9,377 bases of DNA. Origin: an uncultured Rubrobacteraceae bacterium. Lineage in GTDB: Bacteria; Actinomycetota; Rubrobacteria; Rubrobacterales; Rubrobacteraceae. The position numbers and the translations under genes are program-made. A model generated the notes under the pieces. The model was not told where the DNA came from and ran no database searches. It saw nothing but the letters and a program-made list of their open reading frames with translations. Positions 1 to 6,058 of the stretch are shown here, piece by piece; position 1 is the first letter of the stretch, and the number at the start of each line of letters is the position of its first letter. The stretch is from the NCBI GenBank assembly GCA_902805985.1, contig CADCUW010000659.1, forward strand, positions 1 through 9,377, given 5' to 3'.

Positions 1-322
1 CCTCGACGTAGTCGAGGTACTCCTTGTACACCTCGCCGGCGTCGCGCCGGAGGACGACCCTGGAGTAGAAACCCCGCTCGTTGCGGCGGGCCCACTGCCT
101 CAGCTTTCGGTACAGGTTCCTGGGCGAACGCTTCTTCGCCCACCGGATCAGGCCCCGGGCCCTGCCCACCGGCTCGCCTTCGAGCGTCTCGCGGATCATC
201 ACCTCGTCGAGCTGCGGGTCGCCGGCGGCGAGCTCCTCGGCGCGGAACACGTCCACGCGGGCGGGAGCTTCTCTGGCGCCGCTTTCACTACCTAACGGGG
301 AACGGCGTTGGCGGTCTCGCAT
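1..322 (-). CDS. Hypothetical basic protein, 3' end beyond left edge
   Basis: Partial gene: 107 codons are visible from an ATG at 320-322 to the left edge, with no stop reached. I do not recognise the family. The N-terminus (about residues 1-20) is Arg/Ser/Pro-rich and probably disordered. It is followed by an acidic stretch (VDVFRAEELAAGD) and then a strongly basic, probably helical segment at about residues 60-90 containing IRWAKKRSPRNLYRKLRQWA, then NERGFYSRVVLRRD. The basic helix could bind nucleic acid, but this is only a guess. The start is supported by a GGAGG Shine-Dalgarno sequence 5 bases upstream. That sequence lies immediately downstream of the TAG of the preceding zinc-finger gene, with only 9 bases between stop and start, so the two genes are very likely co-transcribed and translationally coupled. 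The existence of the gene is well supported; its function is unknown. Confidence 0.75.
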   Translation of the reverse strand, partial: MRDRQRRSPLGSESGAREAPARVDVFRAEELAAGDPQLDEVMIRETLEGEPVGRARGLIRWAKKRSPRNLYRKLRQWARRNERGFYSRVVLRRDAGEVYKEYLDYVE

Positions 323-331
323 CGAAGCCTC

Positions 332-733
332 CTAACCGAAGAGCGTGAGCGGCGGCTGATGATCGGCCTCGGCCTCCGAGGCCCGCGGCGGGACCGGGCG
401 GGAGGGCAAAGGCCTGCGCTTCCTGGGCGGTTCGGACGCCGGCCCGGCGTTCCGCGGGGGAGGATCGGGCCGGCCGTCCGCGCGGAGGTCGGGGTCGCCG
501 AGGGCCAGTAGCCTCTCTGTGCAGTGAATCTCCGTTTGCACGTGTCCGGAGAAGCTGCAGGGGCGGTCCACGCCGGCGCCGCAGCGGGGGCACACGAGGT
601 CGCGCGGGTGCAGGACGCGCCGGCGTTCGTCGGCCGCGGGAATGCTCCTCCCGTCGGTCCGAGGTCGGACGGGCGGCGGGGCCCCCGAGGCGGTCTCAGG
701 AGCGTCGTTCGTCTTGCCTGAGAGCTGGTCCAT
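332..733 (-). CDS. Small CPxCG-type zinc-finger protein
   Basis: 133 residues. The only ordered-looking part is at about residues 45-78: CPRCG at 48-52, PC at 58-59, then a His at 70 followed by Cys 71. This CxxC-x7-C-x10-H spacing, followed by an Arg-containing helix, resembles short zinc-finger modules common in actinobacterial and actinophage hypothetical proteins. Zinc binding is inferred from the Cys/His spacing. The flanks (residues 1-40 and 80-130) are rich in Pro, Arg, Asp and Ala and look disordered. The ATG at 731-733 is preceded by a GAGGAGG ribosome binding site about 6 bases upstream, which favours this start and frame over two overlapping minus-strand frames. The gene is first in a minus-strand pair, with the basic hypothetical protein coupled directly behind it. 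It is divergent from the PASTA kinase gene. Its role is unknown; nucleic-acid binding is plausible. Confidence 0.72.
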   Translation of the reverse strand: MDQLSGKTNDAPETASGAPPPVRPRTDGRSIPAADERRRVLHPRDLVCPRCGAGVDRPCSFSGHVQTEIHCTERLLALGDPDLRADGRPDPPPRNAGPASEPPRKRRPLPSRPVPPRASEAEADHQPPLTLFG

Positions 734-780
734 CGCGCGCCTCCTCGTCGGCCCTTATCCGGTATGGATGGAGCGGGGAA

Positions 781-850
781 GCGCCGGCCGCGAGGGGATG
801 AGCCGGCGCGTCCCCTGCCAAGGGGCGGGCGCGCCGGTCGCCACACCGGC
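781..850 (-). promoter_or_regulatory. Structured leader with competing hairpins
   Basis: Three inverted repeats are visible. GCGCCGGC (781-788) pairs with GCCGGCGC (802-809), an 8-bp stem with a 13-base loop. CCCCT (812-816) pairs with AGGGG (821-825) around a 4-base loop. GCCGGT (833-838) pairs with ACCGGC (845-850) around a 6-base loop. GGGGA (794-798) could alternatively pair with TCCCC (811-815), which would exclude both the second hairpin and the normal loop of the first. The block lies 48 bases upstream of the zinc-finger start codon, so it would fall in its leader RNA if transcription starts further upstream. Chance hairpins are common at this GC content, so a regulatory function is only a possibility. 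Confidence 0.3.
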
Positions 851-877
851 CTTCGAGCAACCATCCTAACTGGTGCC

Positions 878-907
878 TTGCAACGACCGCGGGAGGTGGT
901 CTAGAAT
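878..907 (+). promoter_or_regulatory. Candidate sigma70 promoter for the kinase operon
   Basis: TTGCAA at 878-883 (4 of 6 matches to TTGACA) and TAGAAT at 902-907 (5 of 6 matches to TATAAT) are separated by 18 bases. Transcription would begin near 913-916, giving a leader of roughly 175 bases before the preferred kinase start. A short dyad, GACC (885-888) with GGTC (898-901), sits inside the spacer and could be a regulator site or chance. No other rightward promoter of similar quality was seen upstream of the six-gene run. Confidence 0.45.
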
Positions 908-1072
908 GAAGCATCGTCACACAACATTTATGATACTCACCCACCCTCGCGGCGCTTCGAGGCGTCGCGGCCTCCCCAACACAAAATCTGCTGAAGGGCG
1001 TTGTAAGAACGTCGCCTGTGCCGAGGGAGGCGCGGATTCCCGCGGCACACGTGCCGGGCGTGGCGGGGGGTC

Positions 1073-1081
1073 GGGGAGAGG
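1073..1081 (+). promoter_or_regulatory. Ribosome binding site choosing the kinase start
   Basis: The purine-rich GGGGAGAGG lies 8 bases before the GTG at 1090. The in-frame GTGs at 1018, 1051 and 1060 have no purine-rich sequence at a suitable distance. The 1090 start also places the kinase domain about 24 residues from the N-terminus, which is normal for this family. Confidence 0.5.
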
Positions 1082-1089
1082 CGTGCGCC

Positions 1090-3435
1090 GTGGCGGGTAG
1101 GACGACTCCCGAAGGCGCCGGCGGGGGGAGATCCGCCGGCGGGCTCGTGGACGGCCGCTACGGGCTGAAGGAGCTTTTGGGCAGCGGGGGCATGGCCGAG
1201 GTCTACCTCGCCTACGACGTCGTCCTGGACCGGGCCGTGGCCCTGAAGATGATGCACGGGCGCTACGCGGCCGGACCGGCGGCCGGTTCCGACCCGTCTA
1301 CCGGCCAGGAGCTCAGGCGGGAGGTTGTCGAGCGTTTCCGGCGCGAGGCCCGGGCGGCGGGCGGCCTCTCGCACCCCTCCATCGTCGCCGTCTACGACCA
1401 GGGCGTGTGCGAGGACGGGACTCCTTACATCGCGATGGAGTACGTCCCGGGCGGCACCCTCAAGGACGGCATCCGCCGCTACGGCGCGATCCCGCCCCGC
1501 GCCGCCGCGGAGACGGCCCTGCAGATCGCCAACGCCCTGGCCGCGGCCCACGATCGGGGGATGGTCCACCGCGACATCAAGCCGCACAACATCCTCATCA
1601 CCGCCTCCGGCGACGTCAAGGTCACGGACTTCGGCATCGCGCGGGCGGCGGCGGTCCCTCCGGAGGCGGGGGCGAAGCCGGGGGAGGCAACGCCGGGCCG
1701 GTCGGGCACGGCGGGCGCCAAGAGCAACCCCGGGAGCGACCTCACGGCGACCGGGATCGTCATGGGCACGGCGGGCTACATCTCGCCCGAGCAGGCGCTC
1801 GGGGAGCCCGCGGGCCCGCAGAGCGACCTGTACTCCCTGGGCGTCACCCTCTACGAGATGCTCACCGGCGAGCTTCCGTTCCGGGCGGAGACGCCGCTCG
1901 CGACCGCCGTCAGACACGTCGGCGAGCCGCCTCGACCCCCGCGCGAGGTGAACCCCGCCGTCCCGCCCGAGATCGACGCCGTCACCCGACGGCTGCTCGA
2001 GAAGGACCCGCGCCGGAGGTACGCGGACGCCCGCGCGCTCGCCGCCGACCTGCAGAGGATCCTCGACGAGCCCGCGCTCCCGCAGGCCGCGCCCGCCCCG
2101 CCGCGGACGGACGGAGCCGGGCCGGCGCGAAGCCCGGCGCGAAGCGGACGCGGGCGGCGGAGGACGCGCCGGCTGCTCGTGGCCTCGCTGGTGCCCGTAC
2201 TAGGCGCGGTGTTGGCGGCCTACGCCTGGGCCAACGCCCCGGCCGGCGTGGCGGGAGCCGGGGAGGGGTCGGGGGGGCCGTTCGGCGGGATCGGGGAGGT
2301 TCTCGAAGGCGTTCCGGGGCCCGTGGGCGGCACGCAAGCTCGCGCGGAGCCGGAGGCTGAGACGCCGAAGTCGGGGCCACGGGCGGAGCTTGAGGTGCCC
2401 GACCTGGTGGGCATGCCGCTCGAGGAGGCGCGGGGGGACGGGTCTCCGGCGGAGGACCTGGATGTCGTCGAGGAAGGCCGGATCGCCAGCGAGAAGCCGG
2501 CCGGAGTCATCCTGGAGCAACGCCCCGCCCCGTCGGAAGATCCGGATTCGGAGGATCCCAAGGTGGAGAAGGGCTCGGAGATCTCCGTGGTCGTCAGCGA
2601 GAAGCGGCTCGCGGAGGTCCCCGACGTCGTTGGCGGCTCGCGCGACGCCTCGAGCAGCGCCCTGGAAGCGGCCGGCTTCGAGGCCCGCTTCCGGGAAGGG
2701 GAGAGCGGGGCCGAGGAGGAGGGTCGCGCGGTGGGTCAGAGCCCCGGCGCCGACGCGCGCGCGGCGGCCGGCTCGCCGGTAACGGTGACGATCGGCACCG
2801 GCCCCGCGGAGGTCGAGACGCCGGACGTGCGCGGCGCCACCGTGGAGGCGGCGCGGGCGGAGCTCGAAGAGGCCGGCCTCCTGCTCGGCGGTACCGAGCG
2901 CCACCCGAGCGAAGAGGCGGGGGCGGGGGACGTATACGCCCAGGACCCGGCCGCGGGCGTGGCCGCGGAGCCGGGTGCGGCGGTGGACGTCTCGGTGAGC
3001 ACGGGTCCCGCCGAGGTCGCCGTACCGGACGTGGTCGGGATGGACCTGGACTCCGCCAAACAGGCGGTGCTCGACGCCGGGTTGGGCTACACGGCCGTCG
3101 GGACGTCTGGCGGCTTCGGCGAGAGGGCTTGGTCGGTGCTCTCCACGGACCCGGAGGCGGGGACGACGCTGGAACCCGAAGCCTACGTGGAGATCGTCTA
3201 CGTGGCGGATCCCGCCGAGGCGACGACGTCAGCGTCCCCGTCGTCTTCCGCCTCGCCGCCCGAAACCTCGACGCCCGAAACCCGGCCATCGCGTCCGTCG
3301 GAAGTGTCGGGGGGATCTTCGGGCACGCCGCCGATCACCTCGGACGGCGGCGGCCGGGGACTCGACCGGGAGAACGAACTCCGGAGGACGGAAGATCGGC
3401 GCCCGAAACGGGCCGGATCAGACACGCGCAGATGA
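1090..3435 (+). CDS. PASTA-domain transmembrane Ser/Thr protein kinase (PknB/PrkC/StkP type)
   Basis: Membrane Ser/Thr kinase, 781 residues from the preferred GTG (805 if started at 1018). The kinase domain spans about residues 24-326: Gly-rich loop LGSGGMAEVY, ATP-binding Lys 53 in VALK, catalytic loop HRDIKPHN with Asp 162, DFG at 180-182, SPE at 232-234, and SDLYSLGVTLYEML. A basic juxtamembrane stretch (RGRRRTRR) precedes a single transmembrane helix at about 362-381. Four extracellular PASTA repeats follow (about 435-504, 508-573, 574-643, 644-708), each opening with a PD(V/L)xG-like motif. The Ser/Thr/Pro-rich and charged tail is about 73 residues. In this family PASTA repeats sense muropeptide, lipid II or cell-wall state, and the kinase phosphorylates division and wall proteins. 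The activation loop is about 24 residues longer than in M. tuberculosis PknB, with a Gly/Pro/Ala-rich insert before the conserved LTATG segment. The usual neighbours (PstP phosphatase, RodA, PbpA, PknA) are absent. The next gene starts 28 bases downstream. Confidence 0.96.
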   Translation: MAGRTTPEGAGGGRSAGGLVDGRYGLKELLGSGGMAEVYLAYDVVLDRAVALKMMHGRYAAGPAAGSDPSTGQELRREVVERFRREARAAGGLSHPSIVAVYDQGVCEDGTPYIAMEYVPGGTLKDGIRRYGAIPPRAAAETALQIANALAAAHDRGMVHRDIKPHNILITASGDVKVTDFGIARAAAVPPEAGAKPGEATPGRSGTAGAKSNPGSDLTATGIVMGTAGYISPEQALGEPAGPQSDLYSLGVTLYEMLTGELPFRAETPLATAVRHVGEPPRPPREVNPAVPPEIDAVTRRLLEKDPRRRYADARALAADLQRILDEPALPQAAPAPPRTDGAGPARSPARSGRGRRRTRRLLVASLVPVLGAVLAAYAWANAPAGVAGAGEGSGGPFGGIGEVLEGVPGPVGGTQARAEPEAETPKSGPRAELEVPDLVGMPLEEARGDGSPAEDLDVVEEGRIASEKPAGVILEQRPAPSEDPDSEDPKVEKGSEISVVVSEKRLAEVPDVVGGSRDASSSALEAAGFEARFREGESGAEEEGRAVGQSPGADARAAAGSPVTVTIGTGPAEVETPDVRGATVEAARAELEEAGLLLGGTERHPSEEAGAGDVYAQDPAAGVAAEPGAAVDVSVSTGPAEVAVPDVVGMDLDSAKQAVLDAGLGYTAVGTSGGFGERAWSVLSTDPEAGTTLEPEAYVEIVYVADPAEATTSASPSSSASPPETSTPETRPSRPSEVSGGSSGTPPITSDGGGRGLDRENELRRTEDRRPKRAGSDTRR

Positions 3436-3463
3436 GCACGCCAACGGAAGGAGCGTTCTGGAG

Positions 3464-5233
3464 ATGTTAGGAAACGTGAAAGAAAGGACCCGGCTCGTGC
3501 CGGTGTACGCGACCACCGGCCCCGCTTCGTGGGCGCTGGCCTACGAGCTGGCCGCGTTCCTCGTGGACTACAGAGGGCTCGGGGCCAAACCCGTAAACGG
3601 GACGCGCGACGGAGCCGGGGCGGACGAGGCCTCGCCGAGGCCGCTCCGCGTCGTTCTCGTGGACACCCTGGGGCGCGTCGACGGCGGGGGCGGCGGGGAA
3701 TCACCGCTCGGCGCGGGGATGCCCGCCCTCCTGCGCGACGAGCGCCGGCAGATAGGCGTGCTGGCCTGTCCGGACGAAGGGGGAGGCAACGGAGACGTCG
3801 CAGAAGTCGGGGAGATGGTGCGGCGGCTCGGGACCGGCTTCGACGCCGTCGTCGTCTGCTGCGGGCCCTCGGCGTACGGCCGGCGGTGGCTCCTGAGGGC
3901 GGACGGCGTGGCCGTCTGCGGCGCGCCGGGCGAGGAGCTGCGGGGTGTGGTCGAGGACACCACGGAGGCCTTCGCCGCAACGGCTGCCCAGGGGGAAGAC
4001 CGATACTCGGCGGTGGTGCTCGCGCCGATCGGGGGATCCGAGCCCGAGACCGGCGGCGGGCGTCCCTCCTACCCGCTCCCGCGTGCCAGGGAGAGCGCCG
4101 ACTTCCGGCCCGCGCTGGGGCCCCTGCTGGAGGGCCTCTTCGAGGCCACCGGCCGCCGCCCCTCCGCCGCCGACGTCGCCGGCGCAGGGGAAACTTCGGC
4201 CCCGCCGTCGGGACGTGGGCGCGCAGACCGGCAGACCACCGCTCCTACGGGGGTCGGCCACGCGGCGCACGCAGCGGGCGGCCCGCGGAACGACGGCCCC
4301 GCGAAGGCCTCCTCTCCGGAGGCGCTGGAGAGGCGCCTGCGCGCCTCCCTGCGCGAGACGACGGTCGGCGGCTTCTCGCGCGTGTGCGTCGGGAGCCCGA
4401 AGGGCGGCGTCGGGAAGAGCTCGATGGCCTACGCCCTGGCGGGCTCGGTCGCCTACTACACCAACATGAGGGTCTGCCTCGTGGATGCCGATCCGAACTT
4501 CGGCTCCACCCGGCTGCTCGTGCCAGCGCCCGTGGAGCGATCCGTGGTGAGCCTGGCCGAGGCCGCCGACGAGATCGGCAGCCTCTCCGAGCTCAGGCGG
4601 TACGTCTCGCAGAACGAGCAGATGAGGTTGGACGTGGTCCTGGGCCCGGAGCGGGCGCACGAGATAACCCGCTTCGAGGACCTCGGGGAGGCGTACGGCC
4701 GCATAGACGCCGTGCTCTCGAAGTTCTACGACCTAGTGGTCTACGACCTGGGGCTCGGCTTCAGGGATCCGGCTATCAGGCGCGTGCTGGGCCTCTGCAA
4801 CGAGCTGATCTTCGTAAGCGACTCGGAGGTGATACCGAACGCGATGCTCGCGGACGCCATTCAGTACGTGGCGAACCTCGGCGTGGACCTCGGCCGCACG
4901 ACGCTGGTCTTGAACCACCGCCTCCCCCCGAGCGACGAGTCGGCGGCGGCCGAGCAGGTAAGGACAGCGCACCAGGCGAGCCTGAGGAGGGTCACGGAGG
5001 TCCCCTACGACGCGCGGATGAGCCAGATGCTCAACCGCCGCGCGTTCCACGTGGAGGACCTGGACGTCCTCACGCGCCTGGGCGTGCTGACCACCGTGGC
5101 CGCCTGCCTCGAGGGGCTGAGGGAGGCCAAGACCGGGACCAGGGCCATAGGCCCGCGGGCGATCGCCGGGGCGGGCCCGGCGCCCGAAGACGAGAAGGTG
5201 GTGTCGCCCGACCGGGCGGTGGTGCGCGGTTAG
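3464..5233 (+). CDS. MinD/ParA/CpaE-like P-loop ATPase, tandem-domain
   Basis: 589 residues. The C-terminal half (about 300-555) is a clear deviant-Walker ATPase of the MinD/ParA/CpaE class. It has KGGVGKSS at 313-320 (signature Lys 313, P-loop Lys 318), DADPNFGS at 341-348, a Walker B-like strand DLVVYDLG at 423-430, LVLNH at 481-485 and VPYD at 513-516. Such ATPases dimerise on ATP and position plasmids, division proteins, pili or secretion machines. The N-terminal half (about 10-230) appears to repeat the fold in order: PVYATTGPASWALAYELAAF in place of the P-loop, RVVLVDTLG at 62-70, FDAVVVCCGP at 126-135, ADGVAVCGAP at 146-155, and a YPLPRARES segment ending in LLEGLFEA. It has lost the P-loop Gly and Lys, so I infer a non-catalytic pseudo-ATPase or CpaE-like N-domain. 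A Gly/Ala/Pro-rich linker (about 232-285) joins the halves. The start ATG has AAGGAG 10 bases upstream. The gene is probably co-transcribed with the kinase. The exact subfamily is uncertain. Confidence 0.88.
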   Translation: MLGNVKERTRLVPVYATTGPASWALAYELAAFLVDYRGLGAKPVNGTRDGAGADEASPRPLRVVLVDTLGRVDGGGGGESPLGAGMPALLRDERRQIGVLACPDEGGGNGDVAEVGEMVRRLGTGFDAVVVCCGPSAYGRRWLLRADGVAVCGAPGEELRGVVEDTTEAFAATAAQGEDRYSAVVLAPIGGSEPETGGGRPSYPLPRARESADFRPALGPLLEGLFEATGRRPSAADVAGAGETSAPPSGRGRADRQTTAPTGVGHAAHAAGGPRNDGPAKASSPEALERRLRASLRETTVGGFSRVCVGSPKGGVGKSSMAYALAGSVAYYTNMRVCLVDADPNFGSTRLLVPAPVERSVVSLAEAADEIGSLSELRRYVSQNEQMRLDVVLGPERAHEITRFEDLGEAYGRIDAVLSKFYDLVVYDLGLGFRDPAIRRVLGLCNELIFVSDSEVIPNAMLADAIQYVANLGVDLGRTTLVLNHRLPPSDESAAAEQVRTAHQASLRRVTEVPYDARMSQMLNRRAFHVEDLDVLTRLGVLTTVAACLEGLREAKTGTRAIGPRAIAGAGPAPEDEKVVSPDRAVVRG

Positions 5234-5308
5234 GAGGGGCCTTGGCGCGGGGCCGTAGAAGCCGCCACACAGAGACAGAAAACCGGAAACCCGGAACAAG
5301 GGAAGGGA

Positions 5309-5644
5309 GTGAGGCGAAAAGTGTACGAATCGAAGCCGAGGCTTAGGGAGGGAGAGCCCATAGAGCTGCTGGTCGGCGAGGCTATAGAGCTGACGGCGTC
5401 GCGCTCGGGCAGCGGGCCCGGGACGGGCGCCGACGGCGGTGAGATCGGCCGCGGGGAGCACGACGGGGGAGAGCAGGACCTTCGGCGGGCCGGCGCGAGC
5501 GACGGATGGATGGGGCGCGTTCCGCGGCTTCCGTGGGACGGGTGGGACCGGGACCGGCTGCGCGCGGCTCTACTGGTAGCCGTCGCCGCCGCGGCGGTGG
5601 AATTCCTGGCCCTGATCGCGGTCCTCGTGGCCGCACTAGTCTAG
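5309..5644 (+). CDS. Small tail-anchored membrane protein, function unknown
   Basis: 111 residues from the GTG at 5309, which has AAGGGA 5 bases upstream. An in-frame GTG at 5321 is a nearly equal alternative and would give 107 residues. The N-terminal part (about 5-30) contains a short ordered-looking segment, LREGEPIELLVGEAIELTA. A Gly/Asp-rich hydrophilic linker and a Trp/Pro patch (GWMGRVPRLPWDGWDRDR) follow. Residues about 85-111 form one hydrophobic helix that ends exactly at the C-terminus. With positive charges just before the helix and no signal peptide, the likely topology is an N-terminal cytoplasmic domain anchored by its tail. A Glu (residue 98) lies in the middle of the helix. 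I do not recognise the family. It follows the ATPase by 75 bases, so a role as that ATPase's membrane partner is a reasonable but untested inference. Confidence 0.7.
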   Translation: MRRKVYESKPRLREGEPIELLVGEAIELTASRSGSGPGTGADGGEIGRGEHDGGEQDLRRAGASDGWMGRVPRLPWDGWDRDRLRAALLVAVAAAAVEFLALIAVLVAALV

Positions 5645-5680
5645 CGACGCCCGTCGGTTGAAGGCACTTCGGATGCGGTG

Positions 5681-5688
5681 TAAGGAGG
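5681..5688 (+). promoter_or_regulatory. Near-perfect Shine-Dalgarno for the Gly-rich gene
   Basis: TAAGGAGG matches the anti-Shine-Dalgarno sequence over eight bases and sits 5 bases before the GTG at 5694. It is the strongest ribosome binding site in the window. It fixes the start of a low-complexity gene whose frame could otherwise be extended upstream to a TTG at 5658. Confidence 0.75.
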
Positions 5689-5693
5689 CACCC

Positions 5694-6050
5694 GTGGGAG
5701 GACGCGGAGCAAATTCGTCGGGCGCGAGGTCCTCGGGAGGAGGGTCGGGCCGCGGTGGCTCGTCCGGTGGCGGCCCGCCGAGGGGAAGCGCTTCCGGTGG
5801 CGGGGGTTCCCCGGGCGGCTCTGCGAAGGGCGCGGGAGCCGGCGCAGAGGGACGTGGATCGGGCGGCGGCCGGTCCGGTGGCGAGGCCGGTGGCGGGGCC
5901 GGTGGCGCGGTTTTGGTCGGCGGCGTCGCCCTCGGGTTGACCATTACCGGGGGCGGCTCCTCCGGAGGGGGCGGCAAGAAGCGGCGCGTTCAGGAGACGG
6001 AGGACGGGCCGGGTGGCTCAGGCGGAGCCGGCGGCGGCTCCGAGAGGTAG
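5694..6050 (+). CDS. Glycine/serine-rich small protein with hydrophobic island
   Basis: 118 residues, dominated by Gly, with Ser, Ala and Arg next. The first 70 residues are low-complexity GGxS/GGGxS repeats. A short hydrophobic island, AVLVGGVALGLTI (about 72-84), is Gly-containing and only marginally long enough to cross a membrane. A basic KKRR patch (95-98), a small acidic stretch (ETEDG) and another Gly-rich tail follow. No known domain is recognised. The gene is accepted because of its strong ribosome binding site, its full-length frame between the neighbouring genes, and the 8-base gap to the DUF4417 gene. The complementary strand also has an open, Pro-rich frame, but this is the expected mirror of Gly codons and has no visible start signal. 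Possible roles are a flexible surface, wall or scaffold protein; none is shown by sequence. Confidence 0.6.
   Translation: MGGRGANSSGARSSGGGSGRGGSSGGGPPRGSASGGGGSPGGSAKGAGAGAEGRGSGGGRSGGEAGGGAGGAVLVGGVALGLTITGGGSSGGGGKKRRVQETEDGPGGSGGAGGGSER
5873..5908 (+). repeat. 12-bp tandem repeat, three copies
   Basis: Three consecutive copies of a 12-base unit around CCGGTGGCG (5873-5884, 5885-5896, 5897-5908) differ only at the second and last bases. Two further copies of the 9-base core occur upstream at 5764-5772 and 5794-5802. The units are in frame and encode SGGE, AGGG and AGGA, so copy-number change would lengthen or shorten the Gly-rich region by four residues without breaking the frame. Confidence 0.8.
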
Positions 6051-6058
6051 GTTAGATC

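Larger units (their letters stand above)
734..1089. other. Divergent intergenic region
   Basis: No convincing gene lies between the minus-strand zinc-finger gene and the rightward kinase gene. The left part (about 775-850) is very G+C-rich and carries several inverted repeats, which would fall in the 5' leader of the minus-strand transcript. The right part (about 900-1010) is noticeably richer in A+T and contains the best rightward promoter candidate. I could not identify a comparably good promoter for the minus-strand genes. Open frames crossing this region lack a good ribosome binding site and recognisable protein character. Confidence 0.6.

Noticed and set aside
292..864. Minus-strand open frame of 190 codons overlapping the zinc-finger gene
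   Set aside because: Arg/Pro-rich out-of-frame composition typical of high-GC shadows. The overlapping frame at 332-733 has a Shine-Dalgarno sequence and a Cys/His motif, and this one has neither.
696..944. Minus-strand open frame of 82 codons across the divergent intergenic region
   Set aside because: It would overlap the zinc-finger start, has no clear ribosome binding site, and shows no domain-like pattern.
1018..1089. Longer N-terminus of the kinase from the GTG at 1018
   Set aside because: No suitable ribosome binding site lies upstream of 1018. The extra 24 residues look unstructured, and the GTG at 1090 has a good purine-rich site. It cannot be fully excluded.
937..1917. Minus-strand open frame of 326 codons opposite the kinase gene
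   Set aside because: It is antisense to a well-supported kinase domain. Its composition is Arg/Ala/Gly/Pro-rich with no recognisable motif, as expected from the mirror of GC-rich codons.
3529..5346. Rightward open frame of 605 codons overlapping the ATPase gene
   Set aside because: Extremely Arg/Gly-rich +1-type shadow. The frame at 3464-5233 carries the Walker motifs.
5636..5977. Minus-strand Pro-rich frame opposite the Gly-rich gene
   Set aside because: Gly codons (GGN) read as Pro codons (CCN) on the other strand, so this is an expected mirror. The plus strand has a near-perfect ribosome binding site and operon spacing.
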